Part shown: positions 44,401 through 56,879 of the stretch, piece after piece
Layout of the letters: each line of letters opens with the position of its first letter
Numbering within the stretch: the first letter of the stretch is position 1
Origin: Scylla paramamosain
Lineage: Eukaryota; Arthropoda; Malacostraca; Decapoda; Portunidae
Direction of reading: 5' to 3'
Assembly (NCBI RefSeq): GCF_035594125.1
Contig: NW_026973669.1
Coordinates: 1,115,001 to 1,179,000 of the forward strand
DNA length: 64,000 nucleotides
Position numbers and translations under genes: made by a program
Notes under the pieces: model-generated
The model's database searches: none
The model's input: the letters and a program-made list of their open reading frames with translations, nothing else
Told to the model about the DNA's origin: nothing

Positions 44401-44494
44401 GAACACTGCACCACTGTTGGCAACACTTGTGTCTTTGTCACAAGTTACCACCAACTAAAAGTGATTATCTTACTCTTTGCAACAAGTCAGTTTT

Positions 44495-44557
<63 letters not shown>

Positions 44558-44619
44558 TTTGGATAACCTGAAGATCCACCAGCCCAGGCTTACCACCTGA
44601 AGATCCACCAGCCCAGTCC

Positions 44620-45630
44620 TTTCTGGCCGTTCTATTGCTGCTGTGGTAGACGGTCACTGTTCTTCTCCTATATCTATTAACAGTGATGTTCCTCAGGGTT
44701 CTGTCCTGTCACCCACTCTCTTCCTATTATTCATCAATGATCTTTTAAACCAAACTTCTTGTCCTATCCACTCCAATGCTGATGATACCACCCTGCACTT
44801 TTCCACGTCTTTTTCTAGACTTCCAACCATTCAGGAAGTAAACAGTTCATGCAGGGAAGTCACAGACTACTGATCTCTCCAAAATTCCAGATTAGGGCAG
44901 AGCAAACTTGGTATTGTTCAATGCCACAAAAACTCAATTCCTCCATATATCAACTCGACACAACCTTCCAGACAACACTATCCCCTCTTCTTCAATGACA
45001 CTCAACTGTCCCCCTCTTCTACACTGAACATCCTCGGTCTGTACTTTACTTATAATCTGAACTGGAAACTTCACATCTCATCTCTAGCAAAAACAGCTTC
45101 TAGGAAGTCAGGTGTTCTGAGATGTCTCCGCCAGTTTTTCTCACCCCCCCCCCAGCTGCTAACTTTGTACAGGGGCCTTATCCGTCCATGTATGGAGTAT
45201 GCTTCACATGTCTGGGGGGGGGGTTCCACTCATACCATTCTTCTAGACAGGTTGGAATCAAAAGCTTTTTGTCTCATCAACTCCTCTCCTCTAACTGACT
45301 GTCTTCAGCCTTTCTCTCATCGCCGCAGTGTTGCATCTCGTGCTGTCTTTTACAGCTATTTTCATGCTAACTGCTCATCTGATCTTGCTAACTGCATGCT
45401 TCCCCTCCTCCCACAGCCTTGCTGCTTAACACTTTCTTCTTTCTCTCACCACTATTCTGTGCACCTCTCTAATGCAAGAGTTAACCAGTATTCTCAATCA
45501 TTCATCCCTTTTCTCTGGTAATACTGGAGCTCCCTTCCTGCTTCTGTATTTCCACCTTCGTATGACTTGAATTTCTTCAAGAGGGAGGCTTCAACACACT
45601 TATCCTGCAATTTTTGACAACTGCCTTGGA
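44620..45630 (+). pseudogene. LINE-D reverse transcriptase fragment, unit C
   Basis: Same lesions as the other units plus extra bases in C- and G-runs (45146-45155, 45214-45222). Confidence 0.8.
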
Positions 45631-45658
45631 CCCTGTTCAGTGACCAGCATCTCAGTGG

Positions 45659-45846
<188 letters not shown>

Positions 45847-45852
45847 TTGCCA

Positions 45853-46287
45853 GTGCAGGAGCAGAATGAAAACACCACAGAAAAAACAATAAGAACAATT
45901 AAAGATAACCTCCACATAAATATTGAAAATAAAGACATAAATGTAGCACATAGGCTTGGCTCAAGGAATACCCAAAACTCCATAAGACCAATCATTGTTA
46001 AACTGCACAGTAGACAACAGAAATATGACATAATGAGTGCATGTGTAACAGTTAAGCCAAACTTATATATCAATGAAAGCTTGACACCCAAACGCCGGTT
46101 ACTATTTAAAAAAGTATGGGATATAAGAAAACAACATAGGCAAATCTTTCAACAGTGCTATACACAGGATGGTAGGATATATGTGAACCTTCAAATTTCT
46201 AATCAAAAACATGTCATCACTACTGAAGCAGCACTTACAGACTTTCTAGATAAGTACCCAGCACTGAAAGGAGTAACAACCACTTAG
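45853..46287 (+). pseudogene. LINE-B ORF1-type fragment
   Basis: About 145 codons without a definable start: the frame simply runs in from the (CT)n tract. INVAHRLGS and RPIIVKLHSRQQ resemble the conserved HRxG...RPIIVxF segment of ORF1-type proteins of arthropod LINEs. Ends LDKYPALKGVTTT. It would be a nucleic-acid-binding accessory protein in an intact element. Confidence 0.6.
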
Positions 46288-46326
46288 ATGTGAAAGTAAA
46301 TTAATATAACTGCTTGTGTATGTTGA

Positions 46327-46405
46327 ATGGTTTCTCCTACTTTTATTACTAAAATTACTACTGCTACTATTAATAACATCAATAATACTATTGCTGCTGC
46401 AACTA

Positions 46406-46465
<60 letters not shown>

Positions 46466-46714
46466 TCACTAATACTACTACCACCATTGCTATTAATACC
46501 ACCACTACTATTACTTGCTACTGCTACTACCGCTACCGTTATTATTACTACATTATACTGTTAACACCACTACTACCGCTATTACTCCTGCTACTACAAC
46601 TACTACTATAATTACCATAGCTATTATTGTTAATACATTAACTTGCACGACTACTACTACTGTTCCTTATACTACTAATCCTCTTACTACTACTACTACT
46701 ACTACTAATCCTCT

Positions 46715-46770
<56 letters not shown>

Positions 46771-46820
46771 TAACTACTATTATTGCCACCACTATCACTA
46801 CTACTATTTATAACTGTTGA
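46327..46820. repeat. (ACT)n trinucleotide block in place of the endonuclease
   Basis: Nearly 500 bases of ACT repeats with ATT/GCT variants, read as poly-Thr, poly-Leu or poly-Val in chance frames. It sits where an endonuclease domain would be expected. The first non-repeat residues after it (IITSFDLPL) resemble the end of such a domain. Confidence 0.9.
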
Positions 46821-49046
46821 TATTGATTATGTCCCTAATACTACAATTATCACATCATTTGATTTGCCTCTTAAGATGGCATTTATTTCATCTGATTCAT
46901 GAGCCCATCTACTTATTTTCTTTGGCATACCTTAGGAGCCTTATATGCTTTGTTGTTCCAAATACTAAACGTAAGATAACATACAGAGTTATTAATGCCA
47001 ATATTAATAACAAATTTACTAGTGAATTAGAAGGCATAAACTGGGAAGAACTACTTGTCCTGCCAAATACAAATGAAAATTTTAACCTTTTCCACAATAT
47101 AGTTAATGAATGCTACAATAAATGCTTTCCTATCAAAACTAAATTTATAACAGCTAAAAGACTTCATAATGCATGGTTATCTAGTGGAATACTTAACTCA
47201 ATCAAACATAAACGTAAATTATTTAAAATGTATAAATTAGGAATAGTTTCACATCACATTTTTAAACAGTACAGAAATCAGCTCACTCAAGTTGTTCGAT
47301 CTGCCAAAACTAACTATTATCGCCAAATCTTCATAAACTTTAAAAATAATACGAAGAAAATTTGGCAAGCAATAAATGAACTAAAAGGTAACTTTCAAAA
47401 TAAAGACACAATCAAGACATTGCAATATGATAATAAAGTACTAAGTGATCCTTTAGACATCTCACATGCCTTCAGTAATTATTTTTCTAAAATTGCACCT
47501 GATCTGGAGAGCAAACTTCCTCACTCAAATAAAAATCCATTAGATTACCTCAAAGAAAATTATCCTAATTCCATGGTAGTTCCCATTATCACTACATATG
47601 AAATGAATTCAGTAATTAAGTCTCTTAAAAACAAAACCTCTGATATAAATGATATATCGGCTACCATCATCAAAAGTAACTCTAATCTTTTATCAATCCC
47701 TTTAACAATACTTTTTAATCAGTCTGTAACAAATGGAATTTTCCCTGACAAGTTGAAAACTGCAAAAATTATAGACCAATTTCTCAACTTACAATATTTT
47801 CCAAAATATTTGAGACATTAATGAAAAAACATTTAATTAATTACTTAGAACACAAAAATATTCTTAATCCTTCGCAGTATGGTTTTAGACAAAATTGTAG
47901 CACTTTTAAAGCATTGAATAAATTTTCTAATGACATATTTACAGCTATTGACAAGAAGTTTTCTGTTTTATCAGTATTCATTGATTTTGCTAAGGCATTT
48001 GACACAATAAACCATGAAGTTCTCCTTAGTAATATGCACCACTATGGAATTCGCGCCCCTATTTTTTCATGGTTTACAGATTACTTAACAAACAGGCGTC
48101 AATACGAGTACACTTCCTTTAGTTATGCAGAATCATCTTCAACCTTAATTACTCTCGGTGTACCACAAGGTAGTGTGCTTGGACCTCTATTATTTCTCCT
48201 CTACATCAATGATATTTCTGATATTTTTTCTGACTCTAAAAAGCATCTTATTTGCCGATGATATGACAGTTTATCTAATAGGAACAGATCCGAATCAACT
48301 TGTTTTTAGTGCTAACGATGAACTTAAAAAATTATATCAATGGTGCCTTTGCAATAGGCTCACAATAAACACTGACAAAAACTTACTTTATGCTAGTCAC
48401 TGGTAAAACTATGCTGGATTTACCTAATGTACGAATAAATAACAGAATAATTACTAAAATCGATAAATTCAAGTTCCTTGGTGTTACTTATGATAGCTCT
48501 TTAAATTTTAAGTACCATATAGATAATACTACACTAAAAATATCGAGACATATTGCATTACTTTATCAAATCAGAGATTTTATGCCACCGTATGTCCTAA
48601 AATCCATCTACTTTGCTCACATTCACACATTGCTAACATACTGTAACCCTATTTGGTCCACTACTTACCCTACATTCCTAACTCCTTTAAAATTACAGCT
48701 CAAGAAAGTTGTCAGAATTATAACTACCAGCACCTACCTTGAACACACTGACCCTCTTTTCAAACAGACCAAACTTTTAAAACTTAATGATATAACAAAG
48801 CTTGCTATAGCCACACACATGTATAACAATAAACATTACATTCACAGCATTCTTCCATCACATGATTATAGTACGCGCCACCGTGATCATCTTACTTTAC
48901 CAATACACCGCCTTTCTAAATTTCAGCATTCAACTAATTATCTAGGACCTGTTATATGGAATACTATTCCTCGCAAAATTCAAGAAGCATCATCTCTCAA
49001 TGCATTTAAAACAATGCTAAAAAAACATATCTTGTCTAGCTACTAA
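46821..49046 (+). pseudogene. LINE-B ORF2 (reverse transcriptase), broken
   Basis: The linker and thumb-side region are open to 47821. A deletion after LKTAKI (about 47770) shifts the frame: the YRPIS block is readable only in another frame. From 47821: DFAKAFDTINH, GVPQGSVLGPLLFLLYIND. An extra A at about 48241 breaks the frame just before FADDMT, and a second extra A near 48378 breaks it again. The remainder (48390-49046) reads KFLGVTYDSSLNFK and ends in WNTIPRKIQEASSLNAFK. It is a CR1/L2/jockey-like reverse transcriptase. Confidence 0.8.
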
Positions 49047-49163
49047 TTTATGTTCTGCTAAATCATATGTACCAAGTGTTGTTCTAATTTTACTATTGAA
49101 TGATTTGTAAAATATACATTGTGTCAGTTAGTTGTGATTGTTGTTATTATTATTATTATTATA

Positions 49164-49214
<51 letters not shown>

Positions 49215-49425
49215 AACTATTATTATCATTATTATTTTTATTGTTATTATTGATTATATTCAGTTCGGATTATTTGTTATGATCATTATTATTATCTATA
49301 CTATTGCTATTATTATCAATATAGTTAATATTATTATTGTCATTATTATCTATTATTATTATTATTATTATTATTATTAAAAGTTATTATTATTATAGGC
49401 TAGCTTATTATTATTATTATTATCT

Positions 49426-49846
<421 letters not shown>

Positions 49847-49983
49847 GGACACCAGACAGGCAGGAAGCCCCTCGCCGCCTGTGTGGTGACGGCCTCCTCT
49901 GTTACAGGTGCAAGGTCGGTGTGCATCCTTGGTGCAGCCCCAGGGTTCCTGCAGGAACAGCCACGGCCAGGAGCAGCGTTGCA

Positions 49984-51321
49984 ATGGAGGGTGCGAGGCC
50001 AGGCAACAGCAGCAGCAGCAGCAGTAGTAACAGCCTGGAGCAGCAGGTGACCCAAGGCGGGAGGACCTACACTTGTGACCACTGCGGCAAAGTGTGCTCC
50101 ACCAAGGCTGCCATTGCCAGACACGTCCTCTCCCATGCCAGCAAGACAAGGCTGAGAGGCAGGAGTGGCCCCGCTGAACACACTGCCACCCACACTGGTG
50201 GCAGGAACCACAAGTGTGACCTCTGCGGGAAGACATTTGTCCGGAAGAGTCATCTTGCATCACACATCCTCACCCACACTGGGGAGAGAAAGTTCCAGTG
50301 CCTGGAGTGTGGGAAAAGATTTACCCAGGAGAGTAATCTTAACACACACATCCTCACCCACACTGGGGAGAGAAAGTTCCAGTGCCTGGAGTGTGGGAAA
50401 AGATTTACCCAGGAGAGTAATCTTAACACACACATCCTCACCCACACTGGGGAGAGAAAGTTCCAGTGCCTGGAGTGTGGGAAAAGATTTACCCGGAAGG
50501 GTAATCTTGAGAGACACATCCTCACCCACACTGGGGAGAGAAAGTTCCAGTGCCTGGAGTGTGGGAAAAGATTTACCCGGAAGGGTTCCCTTAACACACA
50601 CATCCTCACCCACACTGGGGAGAGAAAGTTCCAGTGCCTGGAGTGTGGGAAAAGATTTACCCAGGAGAGTCATCTTAACACACACATCCTCACCCACACT
50701 GGGGAGAGAAAGTTCCAGTGCCTGGAGTGTGGGAAAAGATTTACCCAGGAGAGTAATCTTAACACACACATCCTCACCCACACTGGGGAGAGAAAGTTCC
50801 AGTGTCTGGAGTGTGGGAAAAGATTTACCATGAAGGGTTCCCTTAACACACACATCCTCACCCACACTGGGGAGAGAAAGTTCCAGTGCCTGGAGTGTGG
50901 GAAAAGATTTACCATGAAGGGTTCCCTTAACACACACATCCTCACCCACACTGGGGAGAGAAAGTTCCAGTGCCTGGAGTGTGGGAAAAGATTTACCCGG
51001 AAGGGTTCCCTTAACACACACATCCTCACCCACACTGGGGAGAGAAAGTTCCAGTGCCTGGAGTGTGGGAAAAGATTTACCTGGAAGGGTTCCCTTAACA
51101 CACACATCCTCACCCACACTGGGGAGAGAAAGTTCCAGTGCCTGGAGTGTGGGAAAAAATTTACCCAGGAGAGTCATCTTAACACACACATCCTCACCCA
51201 CACTGGGGAAAGAAAGTTCCAGTGCCTGGAGTGTGGGAAAAGATTTACCCAGAAGGGTACTCTTGACAGACACATCCTCACCCACACTGGAAAGAAGAAG
51301 AGAAAACATCCAAAATCATAG
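49984..51321 (+). CDS. C2H2 zinc-finger protein C, 14 fingers
   Basis: Predicted 445 aa, the shortest of the three. Contact residues -1, +2, +3, +6 for fingers 3-14: QSNT QSNT RGNR RGST QSHT QSNT MGST MGST RGST WGST QSHT QGTR. Adjacent identical pairs (3/4 and 9/10) look like recent single-finger duplications. Fingers 1 and 2, linkers and C-terminal basic tail (KKKRKHPKS) match the other genes. As in the other genes, the frame is open upstream of the ATG through LLCYRCKVGVHPWC. Fingers QSHT and QSNT are shared with ZNF-B and not with ZNF-A. Confidence 0.85.
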   Translation: MEGARPGNSSSSSSSNSLEQQVTQGGRTYTCDHCGKVCSTKAAIARHVLSHASKTRLRGRSGPAEHTATHTGGRNHKCDLCGKTFVRKSHLASHILTHTGERKFQCLECGKRFTQESNLNTHILTHTGERKFQCLECGKRFTQESNLNTHILTHTGERKFQCLECGKRFTRKGNLERHILTHTGERKFQCLECGKRFTRKGSLNTHILTHTGERKFQCLECGKRFTQESHLNTHILTHTGERKFQCLECGKRFTQESNLNTHILTHTGERKFQCLECGKRFTMKGSLNTHILTHTGERKFQCLECGKRFTMKGSLNTHILTHTGERKFQCLECGKRFTRKGSLNTHILTHTGERKFQCLECGKRFTWKGSLNTHILTHTGERKFQCLECGKKFTQESHLNTHILTHTGERKFQCLECGKRFTQKGTLDRHILTHTGKKKRKHPKS

Positions 51322-51412
51322 CTGTTGCAGTCCCCGGTGACTCCGGCCTCAGTAGAGCTGAAAGGCACAAAACTACAAAATATCACGACCTAAAAAGTGA
51401 CCTGGGAACAAC

Positions 51413-52060
51413 ATGGTCGCCGATGGACACCGGTATAATACCAGTGGTGGTGTGGGCGACAGGGCTAATGAAGAAAACCTGGAGAGCTGCCTGGAGGCAA
51501 TCCCCGGTCGCCCAAGTGCCCACGAGGTACACACAGCTGCGGTCAAGGGAACGGTCGCCACGCTGAACAGAGCCCTCGGATGCAATGCCGGCGCTGCTGA
51601 GGGTGTGACCGCTAACACCAGGCTTGGGGCCCATTGCACTCACCAGACAACAAAACAGGAAAGTGCAGAAAACTGGGAGAGAAAGTTCCCGTGCCTGCAG
51701 TGTGGGAAAAGATTTACCCACAAAGGTAATCTTAACACACACATCCTCACCCACACTGGGGCTTGTACAAACTCAGTGCACCCAGAGTGTAGGAACACAG
51801 AAGGAAGCAGAAACAGAAGGATCTGCTCTGAACCACTGGAGAGAGAAACTGCAGCAGAGGATCACCCATCAAAGAGAAGAAATCTGGCAGATAACAAGCT
51901 TCCTGCAAGACCAAAACCACACAAGGAACCTCCTCAAGAAAACAGACAGAATGACAGGAAGGCGCAGCGCAAGCAACGGCCGGCCGGGCGGAAGACCGGC
52001 AGGGGCCGAGCCCTGGCCGAAGCCTTGGCACCACAGATGAGGACAAAGACAAGAAAATAA
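51413..52060 (+). other. Single C2H2-finger ORF downstream of ZNF-C (215 codons)
   Basis: Same N-terminal part and finger as 36092-36721. A two-base deletion near 51834 changes the last 80 residues into a different, Arg/Lys-rich sequence. Loss of the C-terminal frame argues against a constrained protein. Confidence 0.35.
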
Positions 52061-52362
52061 AGGCCAGAAAGATGAAGAGGCAGCTTGCAGAAAAGCCAGG
52101 GGTGGTGTGCAGACACATGGCAAAGACCTCAACAGAAGTACAAGACCCACCCGAGAAAGAAGTGGCCGAGGGATGCTGCAGGCCACTGCTGGAAGACCCC
52201 ACGCAGCATCAGGTAGCCCCGGGGATACAGACCACCACGGTTAAACACACAAGTAAACAACAACAATGCCAGCTGTTCAGCTTACACAGGAAGGTCTGCT
52301 GAGAAAGAGAGTGAGTCAATGCAGCAAGTTTGAGGCTCCAGGTGTAGACAAAGCCCCAAGTT

Positions 52363-52770
52363 TTGGGTCAGAAAGATTACACGAGTGCACCGTTCCGTGC
52401 ACTCGTTTGTACCAGACTACAGAAAGGAAAAGAGGAGCCCCCACAATGGCTGGCCACTGGAAACACCAGCCTGCCACCAAACGCCAGCCAGACACAGAGC
52501 CATTCGCTGCTTGTTAACAACACGCAGGTGGCCGACAGAGACACCGGCGTGGAGTTTGGTCTGGTGGAGTGCTCCACATGCACCGGCAGGACTGGCAAGA
52601 AGGTAGCACCAGAAACACACACACTGGTGAACAGGACTGCATTCAACACCTTGCCATTCAACACCTTGCTCAACACTTCACATGCAAGTGTTTGGGAACA
52701 CAAGAGAATGCCACACTACAACACAAAAAATGAGAAAAACAATCAACAAAGAATTACCTTAACACCTTGA
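52363..52770 (+). other. 135-codon reading frame, unit C
   Basis: Third full copy of the frame at 19823-20230. Confidence 0.25.
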
Positions 52771-52799
52771 AAAAGATTTGCAGGTCAGAACTAACACCA

Positions 52800-53108
52800 A
52801 AAAACAAGACTACTGCCACAAACCAGCTGGCAGTACCAGTAGTGACTTGTGGGTGTGGTGTGGTGTGGTGACTGGCCACAAGACTACTGCCACAAACCAG
52901 CTGGCAGTACCAGTAGTGACTTGTGGGTGTGGTGTGGTGTGGTGTGGTGACTGGCCACAAGACTACTGCCACAAACCAGCTGGCAGTACCAGTAGTGACT
53001 TGTGGGTGTGGTGTGGTGTGGTGACTGGCCACAAGACTACTGCCACAAACCAGCTGGCAGTACCAGTAGTGACTTGTGGGTGTGGTGTGGTGTGGTGACT
53101 GGCCAAAA
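52800..53108 (+). repeat. 74-bp VNTR, four copies
   Basis: Repeat starts at 52829, 52903, 52982 and 53056. The second copy has an extra TGGTG. Confidence 0.9.
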
Positions 53109-53116
53109 GGTTTATT

Positions 53117-53230
53117 CTGAAATGTAATCTTGACAAACATCCTCACCCACACTGTGGTAAGGAAGTACAGGTGTGGTGTTTGTGGCAGTGTTTCTGTAGG
53201 AAGAGTGGTGTTGCCAGACACATCCAAACA
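53117..53230 (+). pseudogene. Decayed C2H2 fingers, unit D
   Basis: Same relic as at 505-620. Confidence 0.7.
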
Positions 53231-53327
53231 CTCCTGTGGGGGTGAGGTGTTGTGGATGTGCTGGTGGTGTGTGAGGGACTTGGAGTGACTAGTGTTTGTG
53301 TGTTGTTACTTTGTACTCAAGTGTTGG

Positions 53328-53333
53328 AATAAA
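53328..53333 (+). terminator. Polyadenylation signal AATAAA for ZNF-C
   Basis: Lies 2,007 bases after the ZNF-C stop. Confidence 0.55.
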
Positions 53334-53377
53334 CTTTTGTTGCTAGAATGCTGAGTAATGTTGTTATACAGTAAATA

Positions 53378-53378
<1 letters not shown>

Positions 53379-53429
<51 letters not shown>
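53379..53429 (+). repeat. (GT)n microsatellite
   Basis: About 25 GT units. Confidence 0.95.
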
Positions 53430-53431
<2 letters not shown>

Positions 53432-53640
53432 AAAATGGCCAATAATAAACTTACCATGACAGACAGAGTAGTGGATGACTGGAATAGACTCAGTAGTCAG
53501 GTTGTTAGTGCTGAGTCATTACAGAGCTTTGAAATATTAGACAAATGTATGGACAGGGATGACAGGTGGAAATAGACAGGCATGTTTTGTACAGGGACTG
53601 CCACGTGCAGGCCTGACGGCTTCCTGCACCAACCCTTGTG
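53430..53640 (+). mobile_element. LINE-C 3' fragment, unit D
   Basis: Like 20942-21150. The following (CTG)n has one GGT interruption (53667). Confidence 0.7.
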
Positions 53641-54040
53641 TTCTTGTGTGCTGCTGCTGCTGCTGCTGGTGCTGCTGCAAAATCTCTTCCTATTAATCCC
53701 TTTCTTTGCTGTGAATGCTTGTGGAGGTTTTACACATTGCTTTTAGTGCTGCGAAGTGTTGACTGTCGCTGTGAAAGGGTTGAAAGGTTAATGATCCTGG
53801 GAGGCAAAGAAAACTGCTGGTCTGTGCATCAATAGCCGTGGTGTTCTGATGGTCTGCCTTCTTCATCACTTCTCACCAAAACAAGAAAACAACAAAACTT
53901 GATTGAAAAACAAGCCACAGAGACAGGCAGAGCGGGTGGGAGTGCAGGGGAGAGGGAGAGGGAGAGAGGACGGTGTGGGAGACAAGACAGATATGGAGAG
54001 AGATGATACTTAACATTGCATCTCTTGCTATTCAAAGCTA
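53641..54040. other. No gene recognised
   Basis: Equivalent of 1001-1400. Confidence 0.5.
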
Positions 54041-55293
54041 GGTGAGTGTGTTGAAGCCTCCCTCCTGAAAGAGTTCAAGTCACCGGCAGGGGGAAACAGC
54101 AGCAGGCAGGGAGTTCAGGAGTGTGCCAGTAAAGGGGATGAGAGACTGAGAATACTGGTTAACTCTTGCATCAGGGAGGTGGACAGAATAGTGGTGAAAG
54201 ACTGAGAATACTGGTTAACTCTTGCATCAGGGAAGTGGACAGAATAGTGGTGAAAGATTGAGAATACTGGTTAACTCTTGCATCAAGGAGGTGGACAGAA
54301 TAGTGGTGAGAGATTGAGAATACTGATTAACTCTTTCATTCAGGAGGTGGACAGTATAGTGGTGAAAGATTGAGAATATTGGTTAACTCTTGCACCAGGG
54401 AGCTGCAGACAATAGTGGTGAAAGATTGAGAATACTGGTTAACTCTTGCATCAGAGATGGACAGAATAGTGGTGAAAGATTGAGAATACTGATTAACTCT
54501 TGCATTCAGGAGGTGGACAGTATAGTGGTGAAGGATTGACAATACAGGTTAACTTTTGCATTAGGGAGGTGGACAGAGTAGTAGTGAAAAATTGAGAATA
54601 CTGGTTAACTTGCACTATGGAAGTGGAGACAATAGTGCTGAAAGATTGAGAATGCTGGTTAACTTGCATTCAGAAGGTGGACAGAATAGTGGTGAAAGAT
54701 TGAGAATGCTGGTTAAATCGTGCATTAGGGAGGTGGACAGAATAGTGGTGAAAGATTGAGAATACTGGTTAACTCTTGCATTAGAGAGGTGGAGACAATA
54801 GTGGTGAAAGATTGAGAATACTAGTTAACTCTTGCATTAGGGAGGTGGACAGAATAGTGGTGAAAGATTAAGAATACTGGTTAACTCTTGCATTAGGGAG
54901 GTGGACTGATAAGTGGTGAAAGATTGAGAATACTGGTTAACTCTTGCATTAGGGAGGTCAACAGAATACTGGTTAAATCTTGCATCAGGGAGGTGGACAA
55001 AATAGTGGTGAAAGATTGAGAATACTGGTTAACTCTTGCATCAGGAAAGTGGACAGAATAGTGGTGAAAGATTGAGAATACTGGTTAAATCTTGCATCAG
55101 GGAGGTGGACAGAATAGTGGTGAAAGATTGAGAATACTGGTTAACTCTTGCATAAGGGAGGTGGACAGAATAGTGGTGAAAGATTGAGAATAATGGTTAA
55201 CTCTTGCATCAGAGAGGTGGACAGAATAGTGGTAAAAGATTGAGAATACTGGTTAACTCTTGCATCAGGGTGGAGACAATAGTGGTGAGAAAG
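54041..55293 (-). repeat. Antisense LINE-D flank and 56-bp minisatellite, unit D
   Basis: Flank to about 54144, then about 20 monomers. The right part shares variants (for example AGGTCAACAGAATACTGG near 54955) with unit B at 22686, not with units A or C. Confidence 0.9.
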
Positions 55294-55705
55294 TAAGGCC
55301 TCTTACCAAATTATATTGAGATTTTTTGACCAAATAGTTAGGAGTATATAAAATTTCAATAAAATTGCTAGCAAGATCTGCCCCCAAGCTTGAAAGAGGC
55401 AGAGACAGCAAGGAAGTGGTTCTCAGAGTGGGGTGTGACGAATAGACTGCATCAGTAGTCAGTAGGGAGCTGTGAAAGAAGACTGCAGCAGTGTGTGGAC
55501 AGAGATGGCAGGTGGAAATAGATAGGCGTGTTTTGTACAGGGACTGCCACTTGTAGGTGTGATGGCTTCCTGCTCCAGCTCTTGTGTTCTTGTGTACTGC
55601 TGCTGTTTGGAAGGCTCTGCAATGGTGCCACCTTAAGTCCACTGCAACACACTTGTTCTCCAATGTACGATAATGCACCAAGGTCCTTAAGAATGGCATT
55701 TATTG
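55294..55705 (+). mobile_element. Second LINE-C 3' fragment, unit D
   Basis: As in unit C. Confidence 0.6.
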
Positions 55706-55954
55706 ATTTTATGATTATGATTATTATTATTATTTTATTTTTACAGTGTCTCTCTTACATAGAAATACAATAATAAAAAGTGCAATATATTTTTTGGAGG
55801 TGGTTTGTTATTTGGTAACTTTGTTTTTTGCGTTTAATGACAAATTAAGTTGGTGGCAAGAGGAGTAGACATTTCAAGTTACCCTCCATTTCCACCCATG
55901 GCTTGCTGGTTCTCTAACACTTGGTCAAAATTTATGAATCATTAATAAATGATT

Positions 55955-56351
55955 CAAAGGTTAGGAGGAGAAAGTGGAGATTGAGGCATGTAGCATGGGA
56001 GAATTTCCAGGTAGACTTGAGTGAAAGTGTGAGGAGGGAAGCCTGAATGGCGTGGATGAAATGAACGACAGACAGGATGCCGCAGCCAGCCAGCCAGACA
56101 GGGTACGTGAGAACGAGTGCCGGGAAGCGTGCATGTAAGCCGTGGTGGAGTGACGAGATTAGGGATGCTGGAAAGGAAGGAAAGAGACTAAATAGGGTGT
56201 GCAGGCAGTTGAGAAAGAGGAGGCGGAGAGTGAGCACCAGAATGCACCTACAGCGTGTGTGAGTCAGCAGCGAGTGACGAAGCGAAAGGTAATGAATGCT
56301 AAAGTTAGGTGTGAGAGAAGTGTGCTTCAGTCCCTAAGAGAGAAAGGTGTT
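55955..56351 (+). pseudogene. LINE-A' fragment left of the LTR junction, unit D
   Basis: Same 396-base upstream deletion and same breakpoint as 40518-40914. Confidence 0.8.
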
Positions 56352-56879
56352 TGTTACTGTATGTAAAGCGTCTGTACCTCACGTCATTATTCCTCGGCAT
56401 TTATAAGTGAAATGTTCAATAGTTTTCTATTTCCATGAAAACGTGTAATATGTGTAAGTATCAGTATTTAATGCTATATTAAGCACCAAAGCCGATGCTC
56501 ACTTGTTAGTAGTGTGGGGTTAACCTGCTAGTCGCCTGCGGGCATCACTCACGGCCAAGTCGCGCTCAGACAAAGACAGGCAGGATGGTGACCGAGGTAA
56601 ATACTTTAATTTTGTAGTTAAAACTGATTGTCATAGTGCCAAGTTAATTGCATGTATTGTTAATGAATATTGTAATATGTTGAAAGCGTTTAATATCCGT
56701 GTATAATGTTATTTTGTAAGAAATTGAGACCGAGAACTTGTTCGCAGTTCTTACGGTCATGCCTACCTCATCAATAAACGTGTCAGGGAGAACTGCCTTT
56801 CCTCGACCCTACGATGATGGGTGTGATCAGTAAAACCGATCACCTGAGAGCCAATTGATGCCCAGCCGGTGCGGCTACA
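56352..56879 (+). mobile_element. Solo LTR at a deletion junction, unit D
   Basis: 528 bp, the same flanks as in unit C (GTGTT and CAGAT), so inherited by duplication of the unit. Confidence 0.85.

Larger units (their letters stand above)
45847..49425 (+). mobile_element. LINE-B insertion inside the (CT)n tract
   Basis: An AT-rich non-LTR retrotransposon remnant, compositionally unlike its surroundings, absent in units A and B. Order: ORF1-type fragment, (ACT)n block, linker plus reverse transcriptase, 3' UTR, (TTA)n tail from about 49138. The endonuclease domain is missing. Shared with unit D. Confidence 0.85.

Noticed and set aside
46284..46611. Poly-Val, poly-Thr and poly-Leu ORFs
   Set aside because: Chance frames of the (ACT)n block.
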